DNA of 64,000 bases from Corylus avellana (Eukaryota > Streptophyta > Magnoliopsida > Fagales > Betulaceae). The position numbers and the translations under genes were made by a program. A model generated the notes under the pieces. That model made no database searches. It was given only the letters and a program-made list of their open reading frames with translations, and had not been told where the DNA came from. Positions 33,322 through 45,003 of the stretch are shown here, piece by piece (the stretch's first letter is position 1; every line of letters begins with the position of its first letter). The stretch spans positions 25,159,049 to 25,223,048 of the forward strand of contig NC_081544.1 in the NCBI RefSeq assembly GCF_901000735.1, in the 5' to 3' direction.

Positions 33322-35035
33322 ACTTGTTCATAGATGAATATGGTTCATTTAATGTGTGACATATTTGAACTTCTATTGTTCAAGCTCGAATATGGTTTTC
33401 TTGAAGAAATTGTTGTTTTTAATGTTGTTCTGCTTCATTTGACCCCCCCTCCCCGTTAATCCAGCCAAAATATAAGTCTCATCATTTCCTTAGTTTGTTG
33501 TCTGATCTATGCTCGTAGATGCTTTGAAAATTATCAATTCTTTAATTTTAATTAGTTTCCAAATAGTCAACATTAACCTGAATCACTTGATTGTGTGTTT
33601 AACTTTATCCTTGGATAGATAACTAGATATGAATCGATTGGCTTGGCCTTTTACCTAAAAGTACTGAATAAATGGCTACACCAGCTAATGCGTATGGCTC
33701 CTACACCAGTTACTACAACAGCCACAAGCACATGCGCAAGGAAATTCTTGGAAAATTCTAGCATCTTCTCAGGTGCATCGATCCCATTTTTTATTTTTTA
33801 TTTTCCAAGCGTTTATAACAAATACCAGCTAAATTAACGCCGGTAATAGCTGTTTGTTTTTTTTTTTTTTTAGTAATACTCACATTTTTATTATACTCTC
33901 GTGTTGAATTGGAAATTCAAAATTTTAAAATTTGATTTCCGAATCCTATATTGACCCAAGTCGGAATTGAAAATCATTATCGATCCAAAGCCAACAATTG
34001 TTGGAGCCATTCTACGACTTTGGAATTAATAGGGTTTCGCTCAATATATATATGCATTCCTCCCTCCCCGCCGTGCAAGCCGTAATAAGATCCTCTCAAT
34101 TTCAAATAAAATTCGTACTATTTATTTTATGGTCATAATTTAAAAGTTTGTTTATCTAATAGTATACATTATGTCAATGGCCGGACCTCTAACCTCTCTC
34201 TAGTTTTTACTCTCTGGTGATTTTCTTTAGGGAAGAGAGATGGTTCCATCCCTCCCCCTCTTCCCCTTCTTTTGCTTTTATGCACTTGTTTTTTCTGTTT
34301 TTTCTCCTATTTTTGGTCCCTATCACCGATTTCAGCAGCGTTCACCCCAACCCTCCACCTTGTTGACTCGCCGCCTCATCCGATTGTCGCCTTTTTCTTT
34401 GTTCTAGTCAACTTGTGGGTTTTAGATTCAGTTTGATATAAACTAGATCTGTTCCTTTTTGGCTTGCCAGGCCAACAACGCGCCTTTCCCCTGTCTTCTC
34501 AACCTCTCTGCCACCTGCAACCTCCTTCCTCATCGCAACACTACCAACACGCACTAGTGTGTGGTCTACACGCGTTAATGTGGGAGCTTCACTCTCATGC
34601 ACGTGCTCCACCCACGCGGTTGTTGCTTGGCCTCCACCGATGCTGTTGTTTGCTGGTTTTGTATTTTTTCTATATTTTAATTTATTTTTTGCGGTTTCTT
34701 TGTAACTTGTTTGAATAAGGATTATCCAAACCTTTGGGTTGAGGATGTGAACAGTTTCCTGGCTTTCGAGTTAAGGAGGATGAGTTTCGGTATTGGGTTT
34801 TCTACTCTCAGGGCCGAGGAATATGAGCTATATATGTATTGAGTTAAGTCTGTCTGAAACAGATCTGTTGTTACAACTAAAAATTAGTTATGAGTTAGCG
34901 AATATTGATATCATTGATAAGTCTTGAATGTCAAATTGTTATATATGTATCTATGACTTGTAACCTCGTAGCTTCGTCTATGATTTTCTAAGAGTTTTTG
35001 CTCTATGATGCAAGAACTTTATGCTCATGACTCTT
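33322..35035. other. Spacer between copies 8 and 9, duplicated after copy 10
   Basis: I see no gene here. The part from about 33470 to 34170 is repeated downstream of copy 10 (about 41740-42390) with many small differences, so it belongs to the duplicated unit. Open frames in it are short and not conserved in frame between the two copies. Confidence 0.6.
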
Positions 35036-35173
35036 CATCAATTAATTATCACTTCGAAAAGCATCATCCTCAATAGGGCACCTTACATTTATTATTAATT
35101 AGCATCATTCGAAGATCAGTTTTTCCACGTATCAACTCGAGCTAGCTCGATCACCACTTCGAGATTGAGAAGA

Positions 35174-35448
35174 TGTTAACATATTACCATAATTGTGCGA
35201 TAATACCTTCATAATATTCTCAACATATATATCATGGTCATATTCCTTATTGACTACCATATTAGCTCCTCTTAATTATTATAAATCAATTAGCATAATT
35301 TCTTTATGTTGTATTGTGTATTTCCTTTATTTTCACTGGCTTTGTTCAATTAATTATAAATTAGGCTAACCTATTGTACAGTTCTATACAGTTTCATACT
35401 TCTTTAGCTTATCTTTTTTTCTTTCGTTGGTGAGGCTGTCTTCCTACA
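35174..35448 (+). mobile_element. Copia LTR upstream of copy 9
   Basis: A 275-bp homologue of the LTR at 31247-31520, from TGTTAACATATTACC to CTGTCTTCCTACA. It is preceded by about 130 bp of the same RNase H end. Its TATA box is interrupted (TATAAATTAGG). It was carried here by segmental duplication, since the flanks match those of copy 8 on both sides. Confidence 0.8.
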
Positions 35449-35719
35449 ACCATTACTTTATATTTTTTTACGATGGGTGATTATTTCTGCCACGATCAAG
35501 ACAGCTCTAAGTGATCAGGTTTTTTATTTATTTTTAATTTTTTTTTATTCTTATATATTGTCTAATCCAGTTAAAAGACAAAAATGCTGTTGCACTCATT
35601 TCTTTGCTGTCCTTGTTATCCCTCCTTGAAAAAAGAAAGATTCTCCTTGCTCCACATGAAAGAGTAGTATGCGATCACTTCTTAATCCTTCATAGCATTA
35701 AGATAAGGGGTAAAAAAAA

Positions 35720-36720
35720 ATGGAGGTGACAAGCGTCAAACCATATCATAGAGTTCAAAAATAATAGTTACAATATAAGATTATTATTGACTTACAGTTA
35801 AAGAATATTATTGAGTCACACTTAAAGATTATCACTGAATTACAGTTGAATAGTTAAAGACTATCACCTAATTAACTAAATTAAAGTAGAAATCTATTTG
35901 TATCCAAGATGATTTTCCCATAAATAGAAATATGTTATATTGTAAATATCACTCAGAAAAATAAGAGCTTACTGCAACTTTAGGACTTGATCTAAACCGA
36001 ACCACGTATATCTATCTCTGTATCACTATATTATTATTTCCGCAAGTTCAAATAGGTGGCCTTCAAGTCCTACATCAAAATCAATGGGTCACTGTCACTC
36101 CCACTCCGGGCACTTTGGTCGTAAACCTAGGAGATATGATGCAAGCAAGTATTCTTTATATTAATGTCTTTAATTTGGAGATTATTTTATTTTGATGTGA
36201 CATTAAGGTGAAAAGTAGTATAATTTTATGGGTTTTGAGTAGCTTATTAATATTTTTGTTTTAATAACAAACATAACATAATTTTTCGATTGCATCAAGA
36301 AGTAAAATTATAATATGAAACATACTATATGTATAATTGAACCCAGAGCTAAAATCTGTCCATGGCAAGAACATATACCCATGGGATAAAAACATGGGAA
36401 TATCTTGTAGCGGTCATACGTTGAACTGATAAAAATGTTGTCTTGGTTTTGATGTCTCTCTCATGTGCAGCTAATCTCCAACGATAAGTTCAAGAGCGTG
36501 TTTCACAGAGTACTGGCAAAGAACATAGGCTCCAAGAATCTACGTGGCTAGTTTTTCACATTTCAACCTAAAGACTACCTCTAGGCTGTATAGGCCAATC
36601 AATGAGTTGCTATCAGAACACCCCCCAATCTACAGGGAAACCACCTTAAAAGATTATGTTATTTATATTTATCCGAAAGGGCTAAATGGGACATCTGGAC
36701 TAGAATATCTGAAACTTTGA
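35720..36720 (+). pseudogene. 2-ODD copy 9, pseudogene with exon 1 and half of exon 2 replaced
   Basis: Only the first five codons of exon 1 remain (35720-35734). Next come about 314 bp of unrelated sequence (35735-36048), then the last 96 nt of exon 2 (36049-36144), an intron, and exon 3 (36471-36720). Exon 3 has an extra T near 36531 that shifts the frame, plus further indels. The base before the GC donor is mutated (CAA/GCAAGT). The HxD ligands are lost. The intruding piece ends in TTATTTCCGCA and resembles a copia LTR tail. It is a clear non-functional relic of block 7-10. Confidence 0.9.
35735..36048. mobile_element. LTR-like sequence replacing exon 1 to mid exon 2 of copy 9
   Basis: AT-rich sequence with direct short repeats (variants of TTACAGTTAAAGA) and a tail (ACCGAACCACGTATATC... 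TATTTCCGCA) like plant copia LTR ends. There is no TG start at the left junction, so it is truncated. It stands where about 530 nt of exon 1, intron 1 and 226 nt of exon 2 should be, so insertion plus deletion occurred. Confidence 0.5.
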
Positions 36721-37070
36721 AGTCAGCCATATCTATATACAGATGAATATGGTTCATTTATTTTGTTGAGCTTTAACTATGAATTTCGACTGTTGCTCCA
36801 ATATATGTGTTATGTCTAGCGCTTTACTGTGCTTGCCTATTGTCTGCATATAAAGCGTATGTAATGTGTAATATATTTGAACTTCTATTGTTCAAAGCTC
36901 GAATATGGATTAGTTGAAGAAATATTTGTTGTTTCTAATGTTGTTCTGTTTCAACCACACATAAAATAACCAAAATCAAATTAAACATATAGTCATTAAA
37001 ACACACAATTTTGGTTACAAACTCTTAGTAGGACTCTTCAAAGGTAAAAACACTTTTAGGCAATCAAACC

Positions 37071-37672
37071 TAAAAACTTTACTTTATACGCTTGAACTTC
37101 TACGTGATTTGACAAATTTCCTTGAACTTTGAAATCTTTCAATTTGAACCCCTGAACTTTCAATTACAGTCAATTTGTCTGATTTAAGCATTAACTTTAG
37201 CAGCAAAACCTAAAAAGACCAAAATGCCCCTGATTTTCGTTTTTTTTAAAAAAAAAAAAAACTGTGGGTCAGGCTAGACCTACGGCTACGTCTAGCCAGT
37301 ACCCAGTGTGGGTCTAACCTGAGACCCACCATGGGTCAGTAGACCCACAACTAGGTCTGGCCGTGACCCAACCGTGGGTCAGCAGCCAAACCTATCCTGG
37401 GTCAGCAAAGACCCAGCAGTGGGTCACGGCTAGATTTTTTTTTTAAAAAAAAATTTAATTTGAAAGTAAGGGTAAATTTAGAATTTTTTTTTTTAAAAAA
37501 AAGTCGGGTATAAACGTTATTGCCTCACTTTCCTCACTTTTAACGTTTTAAATCTGACAGAGAGGTTCAAATTGACTACAATTGAAAGTTTAGGGGACCA
37601 AATTGAGAGATTTCAAAGTTTGAAGAATTTGTAAAATCGTGTAGAAGTTCAGAGGTCTAAAGTAAAATTTCC
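37071..37672. mobile_element. MITE with about 115-bp inverted ends and a GGGTC-rich core
   Basis: The left arm (GAACTTCTACGTGATTTGAC... CTTTCAATTACAGTCAATTTG) reappears inverted on the right with about four of five bases matching. The central 37261-37435 is unlike the arms: many GGGTC/GACCC words in both orientations. The arms are AT-rich and non-coding. Long inverted ends suggest a Mutator-type or foldback element. The 5' half of the copia LTR present in copies 7-9 is missing here and the element lies in its place. Confidence 0.65.
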
Positions 37673-37804
37673 AAAAAAATAATGCATAAAAAAAAATTAA
37701 AAATAGAAGTTTCTTTTTCCATAATTCTTTAGTTTTTTTATTTAATTTTTTTACCATGAGTGATCAGTTTTTACTTTTTTTTTTTCTTATCTTTTCTAAA
37801 TCCC

Positions 37805-38146
37805 GTGGTTGCACTTTGTCATTTCTTTCTTGTCCTTGTTATCCCTTCTTGAAAGAAAGAAAGATTCTTTTACACGAGAACATGCAGCAGTACACAAGCA
37901 CCTCCATTGCTTCATAGTATTCAGACAACGAAGGAAAAAAAAAGTGGAGGTGACAAGCTCACTGCAGTGGTTGCACTTTGTCATTTCTTTACTGTTGAAA
38001 AAAAGAAAGATTTTTGCTTTTTTGAAAGGAAAAAAAGAAAGAAAGATTCTTTTTACACGAGAATAGTGATACACAAGTACCTCCATTGCTTCATAGTATT
38101 CAGATAATTAAGGAAAAAAAAAATGGAGGTGACAAGCTCACTCCAG
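37805..38146 (+). repeat. Imperfect tandem duplication of the copy 10 leader and start codon
   Basis: Leader sequence, start codon and first codons occur twice. In the first unit the start is GTG (37944-37946, followed by GAGGTGACAAGCTCACTGCAG-type codons). In the second unit it is the true ATG at 38123. The units differ by small indels in their A-rich parts. Confidence 0.8.
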
Positions 38147-41061
38147 TTTCAGTCAGAAAGGGAATCTAAATATGACCGGATGAGTGAACTGAAGGGTTTC
38201 GATGAGTCAAAAACTGGGGTAAAGGGACTTGCAGATGCAGGGGTAACGAAGATCCCGCAGATATTCATCCATCATCATCAAGATAACGATTCAGGTTCCT
38301 CATCCTCCGACTCCAACTTCAGCATTCCAATCATAGACTTTGAAGGCATCGACAGAGATGCTGGTCGACGCGCTAAGATTGTTGAAGAAATCGGAGATGT
38401 GTGTGAGAAGTGGGGTTTCTTTCTGGTTGTTAATCATGGAATTGAGGCAACCGTGCTGGATGAGATGATCAATGGGGTGCGTAGATTTCACGAGCAAGAC
38501 TACGAGATTAAGAAAGAATTTTATACACGCGATGAAACGAAAAGTGTGAGATATAACACCAACTTAGATTTCTATCAAGCAGGAGCAGCCAATTGGAGGG
38601 ATACCATATATTGTTCTGTGGCTCCTTCTCCACCCAAGCCTGAAGATTTGCCACAAGCATGCAGGTATGTGCCATGTTACCTAACATGGAAAAATAATAA
38701 AATATTTATTTAGTTTGCTAGGGTGAATTTTTTTTTGATAAGTTTGCTACGGTGAATCTAGTCAATGTTTCCAATTTTTTACTCAATAATATGTTTTGTT
38801 ATGACATTTTTTTGGTCTAACCGTCTCCGATTAGTGAGATCTGCACACTCTTTGTGTTCTTCGAGGCGTCCTTGATCTTTGATCTTCGTGCTTTTGCAAG
38901 ACAATAACCAATTAAAAAAACTCGCCGGTGGGGTGCCGGCATATCTTACTCCGATGCCTAAGTTCATTTGAGAAAAGTCTGCTCTATATCCAATAATTGA
39001 GTGTAGGGTTTATACCTGGTATATGGACTTTTTTTTTTTGATAAGTAGGTATATGGGCCTATTTATAACTTAGGACTAGATCCTCTACTTCGACTTGTCC
39101 TATAAATGCTGAAAGTTGTGGCCAATTATTCTTCTGGTGGGCTGGTATTGGTCTTGAGGTGCATGTTGTATTAGGTGGGCTAATATATGAGAGCTCCTAC
39201 TATCCGATCCAGGTGTAAACCATGCATTTTACAGCTTCCAATCACCATGTGACACATCATCAATTGAAGAAAAATGCAAAATATTAAAGTGAGAACAAAA
39301 ACACCCAATCAAAATGAGAAAAGAATAAAAACACCTTGTGGCCTGGGAGACCCAACCTGGGTCTGGCCAGCCGTGACCCGATTGTGGATGCTTCAAAACC
39401 TGTTTCTAATGTCTCAAAATTCATTTCTAATACCTCAAAACTTGTTTTTGAATTCAAAATTAAAACTTAGAAGTGTAAGGTTAAGCCTCTAGGGATTCTA
39501 TCACCATAAATGCCCAAAAAAAGTGACTCACGGCGCCAGAAAAGGTGACCCACAACTGGGTTAATTACAGCCAAACTCAGTCATGGGTCACACCAAACCC
39601 ACTGGCGTGACCTAACTGTGGGTCACCCACGGCTAGGTGGCTGGGCCTAGCCAACCAACACCGTTTCAACATTTTTTCTTTCTCTCTTTGACTTCAAATC
39701 TAGTATATTTTGTTGTAGGTTATTTTTGTGCACTTTTTATACTTTTACTTATGTGTCAATTGATGATTGGGGGCTATAAAGATGTGGTTTTATGGCTCAT
39801 CCAGATATAAGTTTAACTCCTAATATATATTTAAATTATTGCCAACATGTTTCATTCATGATTTTTGAGTCATGCATTGATCGATTTGCAGAGATATAAT
39901 GGTTGATTACTCGAACGCAGTAATGAGATTAGGCCTTACTGTATTCGAGTTGCTGTCGGAAGCTCTTGGGCTCGAGCCCAACTACCTCAAAGACATGGGT
40001 TGTGCCGATGGACTTTATCTTTTGGGCCATTACTATCCACCATGCCCAGAACCAGATTTGACTTTGGGCCTCAGCAAACACACCGATAGTGCATTCCTCA
40101 CTATCCTTTTACAAGACCAAATAGGTGGCCTTCAAGTCCTACATCAAAATCAATGGGTCACTGTCACTCCCATTCCAGGGTCATTGGTCTTCAACATGGG
40201 AGATATGATGCAGGCAAGTAATTTTCATGCTTCAAAAATGAAACATTATGATTTTTTGGGGATTATTTTTTTTGTTCTTTGTTTGAAAAACTGTCATGAT
40301 GTGTTGTGTTTTGAAAAGTATTTTAGGTGTTTGAGGAGTATTTTTGTTTTGAGTTGTTTATTAATGCATTTATTTTGAGAACGGAAAACAAAAGACAACA
40401 AATAAAGGATCTAACAAACCAAGTATAATTTTCGATTGCATCAAAAATTATTTTCATAATATGAGACATAATATTATTTTCATTCTTCAACATTCATATC
40501 TCTAAAGGCAAAATTTCTCATGAGCCAACTTGCTAGGGAGAAAAAAAGTATAAGTAATGCCAAAAATCACATTTTTATCTCATAATGTATAGAAGTCTCA
40601 CAAACCCATTAATTTTTATTTCTTATTTTTAACAAGCACTAAACCAAGAGTTAGTTAAAACTGTCATGTCAGTATTGTGGGTGTTGAAGTTCAATAATGT
40701 CGCTACTCTACTCACTTGAACGACTCTTAGAACATGCTTTGCGGGGTGCGATTTCGAATGCTATAAAAGAATTTGGCTTCCCTCACTGGACATCAATTGG
40801 TTTTCAGATGAGATGGTCAAAGGCCCGATCCAACAATGGGATTAAAATGTAATTTCAAATATTACTCAAAAAGCATATATGTATATTTCTAAGCACTCCT
40901 TGCAATCCAGTATTAATGGTTATATTGATAAGTAATATTATACGTACAACTTTTAATATATGTGAGCATGTGATTGGAGGGTATGTTTCCTATATTGATT
41001 ATAGGTCCTCACTTCACTTACCCGAAAAGATTATTGTTCCTCAAATTCAAATTGATTCAAT

Positions 41062-41123
<62 letters not shown>

Positions 41124-41516
41124 ATCAATTCAACATTGAACACATAGCTAAAATCTGTCCATGACAAGAACATATACCTTCGGATAGATACATGGGAATA
41201 TCTTGTAGCAATCATATGTTGAACTGATAAAAATTTAATGTTGTCTTAGTTTTGATGTGTCTCTCATGTGCAGCTAATCTCCAACGATAAGTTCAAAAGC
41301 GCGTTTCACAGAGTACTGGCAAAGAACATAGGCCCAAGAATCTCCGTGGTTAGTTTTTTACATTTCAATCTAAAGACTATCCCTAAGTTGTATGGGCCAA
41401 TCAAGGAGCTGCTATCAGAAGAACACCCCCCAATCTACAGGGAAACCACATTAAAAGATTATGTTTTCTCGAAAAAACTAGATGGGATCTCTAAACTAGA
41501 AGATTTCAAACTTTGA
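38123..41516 (+). CDS. 2-ODD copy 10 (ACC-oxidase-homolog-like dioxygenase)
   Basis: Predicted 368-residue enzyme with exons 38123-38664, 39892-40213 and 41274-41516. Ligands are His244, Asp246 (HTD) and His300; RxS is Arg310/Ser312. DIOX_N includes [11 protein letters not shown] and NWRDT. Exon 3 is the shortest of the intact copies (243 nt) and its RxS segment is unusual: SVVSFLHFN where others have [10 protein letters not shown]. Intron 1 is long (1.2 kb) and holds LTR-like and GGGTC-rich sequence. The intron 2 donor is CAG/GCAAGT, and intron 2 contains a 49-bp (TA)n tract. The start is chosen at the second of two duplicated leaders because the first has GTG. Confidence 0.87.
38712..39190 (-). 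mobile_element. LTR-like fragment in intron 1 of copy 10
   Basis: Contains ACTCCGATGCCTAAGTT near 38950, the same kind of segment as in the LTRs at 9478-10019 and 15440-15970, and TATA-like boxes on the minus strand. Boundaries and target duplication are not resolved. Introns 1 of copies 7 and 8 are under 100 nt and lack it. Confidence 0.4.
39335..39655. repeat. GGGTC/GACCC-rich segment in intron 1 of copy 10
   Basis: Repeated words such as GACCCAACCTGGGTC, GTGACCC and ACTGTGGGTCACCC in both orientations, of the same kind as the core of the MITE at 37261-37435. It may be part of a related element. Confidence 0.55.
41072..41120. repeat. (TA)n microsatellite in intron 2 of copy 10
   Basis: About 24 TA units after a (TG)5 tract. 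It occupies the same intron position as the tract that received the hAT-like element in copy 7 and the short tract in copy 8. Confidence 0.92.
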
Positions 41517-42510
41517 AGTTGTTCAACTCCAATGCACATGCAAAGACTGTTTATCCTTACTGCGCTTGCGTATTGTCTGTGTTAGAACACATGCATTCTA
41601 CATAGGGTTTATTTTAGATCTTTTAGTTTGCATATATAAAACATATCTAGTGTGTAACATGTTTGAACTTCTATTGTTAAGAGCTTGAATACGGATTTCT
41701 TGATGAAATTGTTGTTTTTAATGTTGTTCTACTTCATTTGAGCCCCCGTAGTTTGTTGTGTAGTATGATTTATGTAGATGCTTTGAAAATTTTCAATTCT
41801 TTAATTTTAATTAGTTTCCAAATAGTCAACATTAACCTGATTCACTTGAGATGTGTGTTTAACTTTATCCTTGAATCGATAACTGGATATGAATCGATTG
41901 GCTTGGCCTTTTACCTAAAAATACTGAATAAATGGCTATTTATTATGCGTATGCTCCTACACCAGTTCCTACAACAGCCAAGAAGCACAGGCGCAAGGAA
42001 ATTCTTGGAAAATTCTAGCATCTTCTCAGGTGCATTACATTTTTTTTTTCCAAGCGTTTATAACAAATACAATCTAAATTAACACCGGTAATAGCATTTT
42101 TTTATTTTTATTTATTATACTCTCGTGTTGAATTGGAAATTCAAAATTTTAAAATTTGATTTTCGAATCCTATTCCTACCCAAGTCAGAATTGAAAATCA
42201 TTATCAATCCAAAGTTGACAATTGTCAAAGCCATCCTTCGACTTTGGAATTATAGGGTTTTGCTCAATGCATGCCTCCCTCCCCCGCAGTCCAAGCCCTA
42301 ATAGAATCTTCTTTATTTCAAACGAAATTTGTAGTATTCATTTTATGGTCATAATTTAAAAGTTTGTTTATCTAATAGTATACATTAGGTCAATATTGAC
42401 AACTTTTTTTTTTTTGAAAAATTCAATAATATGATATCATGTACATAATTAAATTCAATAACTTTAAATTTTGATCATCCTATCTATTTCACTTAAAATA
42501 AAGATGTTTG

Positions 42511-42844
42511 AGAAAAATTCACTTTATCCTTCTGAAGTTTCAAAAGTTATTTAATTTAAACTCAAAAGTTTAAAAATTTGTAATGTACCTCATAATGTTT
42601 CAAAAATTTTAAATTTAAACCTTCCGTTACTAATTTTTGTCAAATTGAACGGAAATCAATGAAATTACGTAATTATCCTCAAGCTTTTTTTTTAAAAAAA
42701 AATTTATCAAATTTAACAGAAATTAGTAATGAAAGGTTTAAATTAAAAATTTTTAAAACATTAAAAACTACATTACAAATTTTTAAACTTTAGAGTTTAA
42801 ATTAAAAAACTCATAAAATTTTAGAGTGGAAAGTGATTTTCCCC
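42511..42844. mobile_element. Foldback MITE upstream of copy 11
   Basis: The left arm (AAAAATTCACTTTATCC... TTAATTTAAACTCAAAAGTT) matches the reverse complement of the right arm over most of its length. The centre is a T-run/A-run junction. Non-coding and AT-rich, it is comparable in design to 37071-37672. It ends about 210 bp before the copy 11 start. Confidence 0.6.
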
Positions 42845-43056
42845 ATTGTTTCTTACTTGAGAGAATTAATTGGGTTTTGGAAGATACCAACCCTCCCCAG
42901 TCCCCACTCTACTACCGATAAATAAATAAAAGATTGATAAAATCACTTTGCAACAAGGACCAGAAACTCTTTGCATTATCTAAGGATTTAAAATTGGACA
43001 CGTCGCAGAAAAACTTGCCATCCAACTTCTCTGTGTGCAAAACAAGAACAAGAAAA

Positions 43057-44436
43057 ATGGTGATCACCGACGCTGGAGAATCACTCACCGGAAATTCCAT
43101 AAACTATGACCGTCTCCAAGAGCTAAAGGCGTTTGACGAATCGAAAGCCGGTGTCAAAGGCCTTGTGGACGCTGGTATTACCAAAATACCAAGAATTTTT
43201 GTACGACCGCCGGAGGATATCGCCAGGGACTTTCCCAGTTCCGGTGATCCAACTAATAACCGATTCACAATTCCTGTCATCAACCTTGGCGACACCGTCG
43301 GCCGGCATGCCGAGGTTGTCGCGAGTGTCCGGCAGGCCGCTGAAATGGGATTCTTCCAGGTGGTGAATCATGGGATAGACGAGAGTGTGTTGGAGGAGAT
43401 GTTGGCGGCGGTGCGTAGGTTTCACGAGCTGCCAAGGGAGGTGAAGGCTGAGTACTACAGTAGGGACCCGACAAGGAGGGTGAAGTTTGAGAGTAACTTT
43501 GATTTGTACAAGTCCAGGTTCGCTAACTGGAGGGACAACATGTTTTGTGTTATGGGTCCTGAGGATCTTGACCCTCTGGATTTTCCTCTTGTCTGCAGGT
43601 AATTTTATATCAGATTTCAATTTAATGAAGTTAAGTTAAAGCCTTTGAATTTAAACTCACACGCACACTCAACAGATGTAATTATTGTATAAAAATTGGT
43701 GTTTATGGGAATTATGAATGTCAATTTGGTAATATGTTCATTTATGTGATATATGCAGAGACATAAGTATCAAGTATTCAAAGGAAGTGAATACATTAGG
43801 GATCACATTGTTTAAATTGCTATCGGAAGCACTTGGGCTGAAAGCAGAGCAGCTGATCGAGCTGGATATGGCAAAGGGACAAGCTCTTCTTCTTCACTAC
43901 TATCCAGCATGCCCTGAACCCGAATTGACTCTTGGCACCAGCAAACACTCGGATCCTGATTTCTTAACCATCTTACTTCAAGACCATATTGGCGGCCTTC
44001 AAATTCTTCATCAAGACCGTTGGATTGATGTCCCCCCTTTGCCTGGAGCTCTAATAGTTAACATTGGTGATCTCTTAGAGGCAAGATTTTCTTACACTCT
44101 AAAACTTTGTTCTTCAACATGCACTAATTGAAGTAACTAGAATTGCTTTGTTAATTGTTATAAGTTTTGTTCTTGCAGCTCTTGTCTAATGAAAGATTTA
44201 AAAGCATAGAGCACCGAGTGGTTGCGAACCGAGCAGGACCAAGAGTCTCTGTTGCATGCTTTTTCACTCCGAACTTTTATCCATCAAGAATTATTAAGGG
44301 TCCCCTCAAGGAATTGTTGTCAGAAGATAATCCGCCTGTATTCAGGGAGACCTCGGTGCAAGATCTCATTGCTCACTACTATGAGGGAGGACTTGATGGG
44401 AACTCTGCTCTTTCACATTTCAAGTTGCCAAAGTAA
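43057..44436 (+). CDS. 2-ODD copy 11 (ACC-oxidase-homolog-like dioxygenase)
   Basis: Predicted 373-residue enzyme; compact, with exons 43057-43598, 43759-44080 and 44179-44436 and introns of 160 and 98 nt. The ATG at 43057 aligns with copies 12 and 13; the frame stays open upstream but has no good Met. Ligands are His244, Asp246 and His300. The HxD is HSD, as in all of block 11-13, where the other blocks have HTD. RxS is Arg310/Ser312 in [15 protein letters not shown] replaces NWRDT. The residue before intron 2 is Glu (GDLLE, GAG/GCAAGA) where all others have Gln. GC content of exon 1 is higher than in blocks 4-10. Confidence 0.9.
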
Positions 44437-45003
44437 CAATTGAAATAAGACTACTCTTTGATTTGTGATATGAATATTCCATAATGTTGCTTGTAAAACA
44501 TGTTCTTCTTACTTGGAATGCTGGGGGTAGTTCTCTTTGTCTGACTCTGTCAATAACAGGACAGGATGTAATAAAGTGATGTTTTTCAATTAGGATTTGT
44601 CCGAATCCTTGGAGAAATTTCATTAGTCTCCTTGACATTTTGATAGCTTGCAGTTCATTGGGGATGTGTGAATAATTGCATGCAGCTTCACCTGGCTTGT
44701 TAATAATCTGAATATCTGGTCTGGTGCACATAAAGTTGTGTATTCCATACTGAAAACAGAGTTTAACCCAGAGAAATAGTACCTAAAGGCTTGTGACGTG
44801 AAATTTCTTCCTACTGAAATTGGAGAAAAATTAAGATTTTGACTTTCCAGAAAAAAGACAACCTTTTTCAAATTTTAGTTAGAATGATCATTGCTGGCAC
44901 GTGCAACAGATATTAACATATTCTGACACACGCTCAAACAAATATAAAAAATTAGATATCAAAGTTTAATCTTTCCAGAACCAGAGGTCCAGAGCAAAGA
45001 AGA

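Noticed and set aside
33643..33837. Small ORF in the spacer after copy 8, repeated after copy 10
   Set aside because: The two versions are not conserved in frame: the encoded peptides differ by shifts and substitutions, so no coding constraint is visible.
42934..43056. In-frame N-terminal extension of copy 11
   Set aside because: The open frame upstream of 43057 lacks a conserved ATG and has no counterpart in copies 12 and 13; 43057 aligns with their starts.
43104..43620. Minus-strand ORFs opposite exon 1 of copy 11 (also opposite copies 2, 3, 4, 5, 8, 10, 12 and 13)
   Set aside because: They are mirror frames of the real coding exons, with no independent motif, start or splice context.
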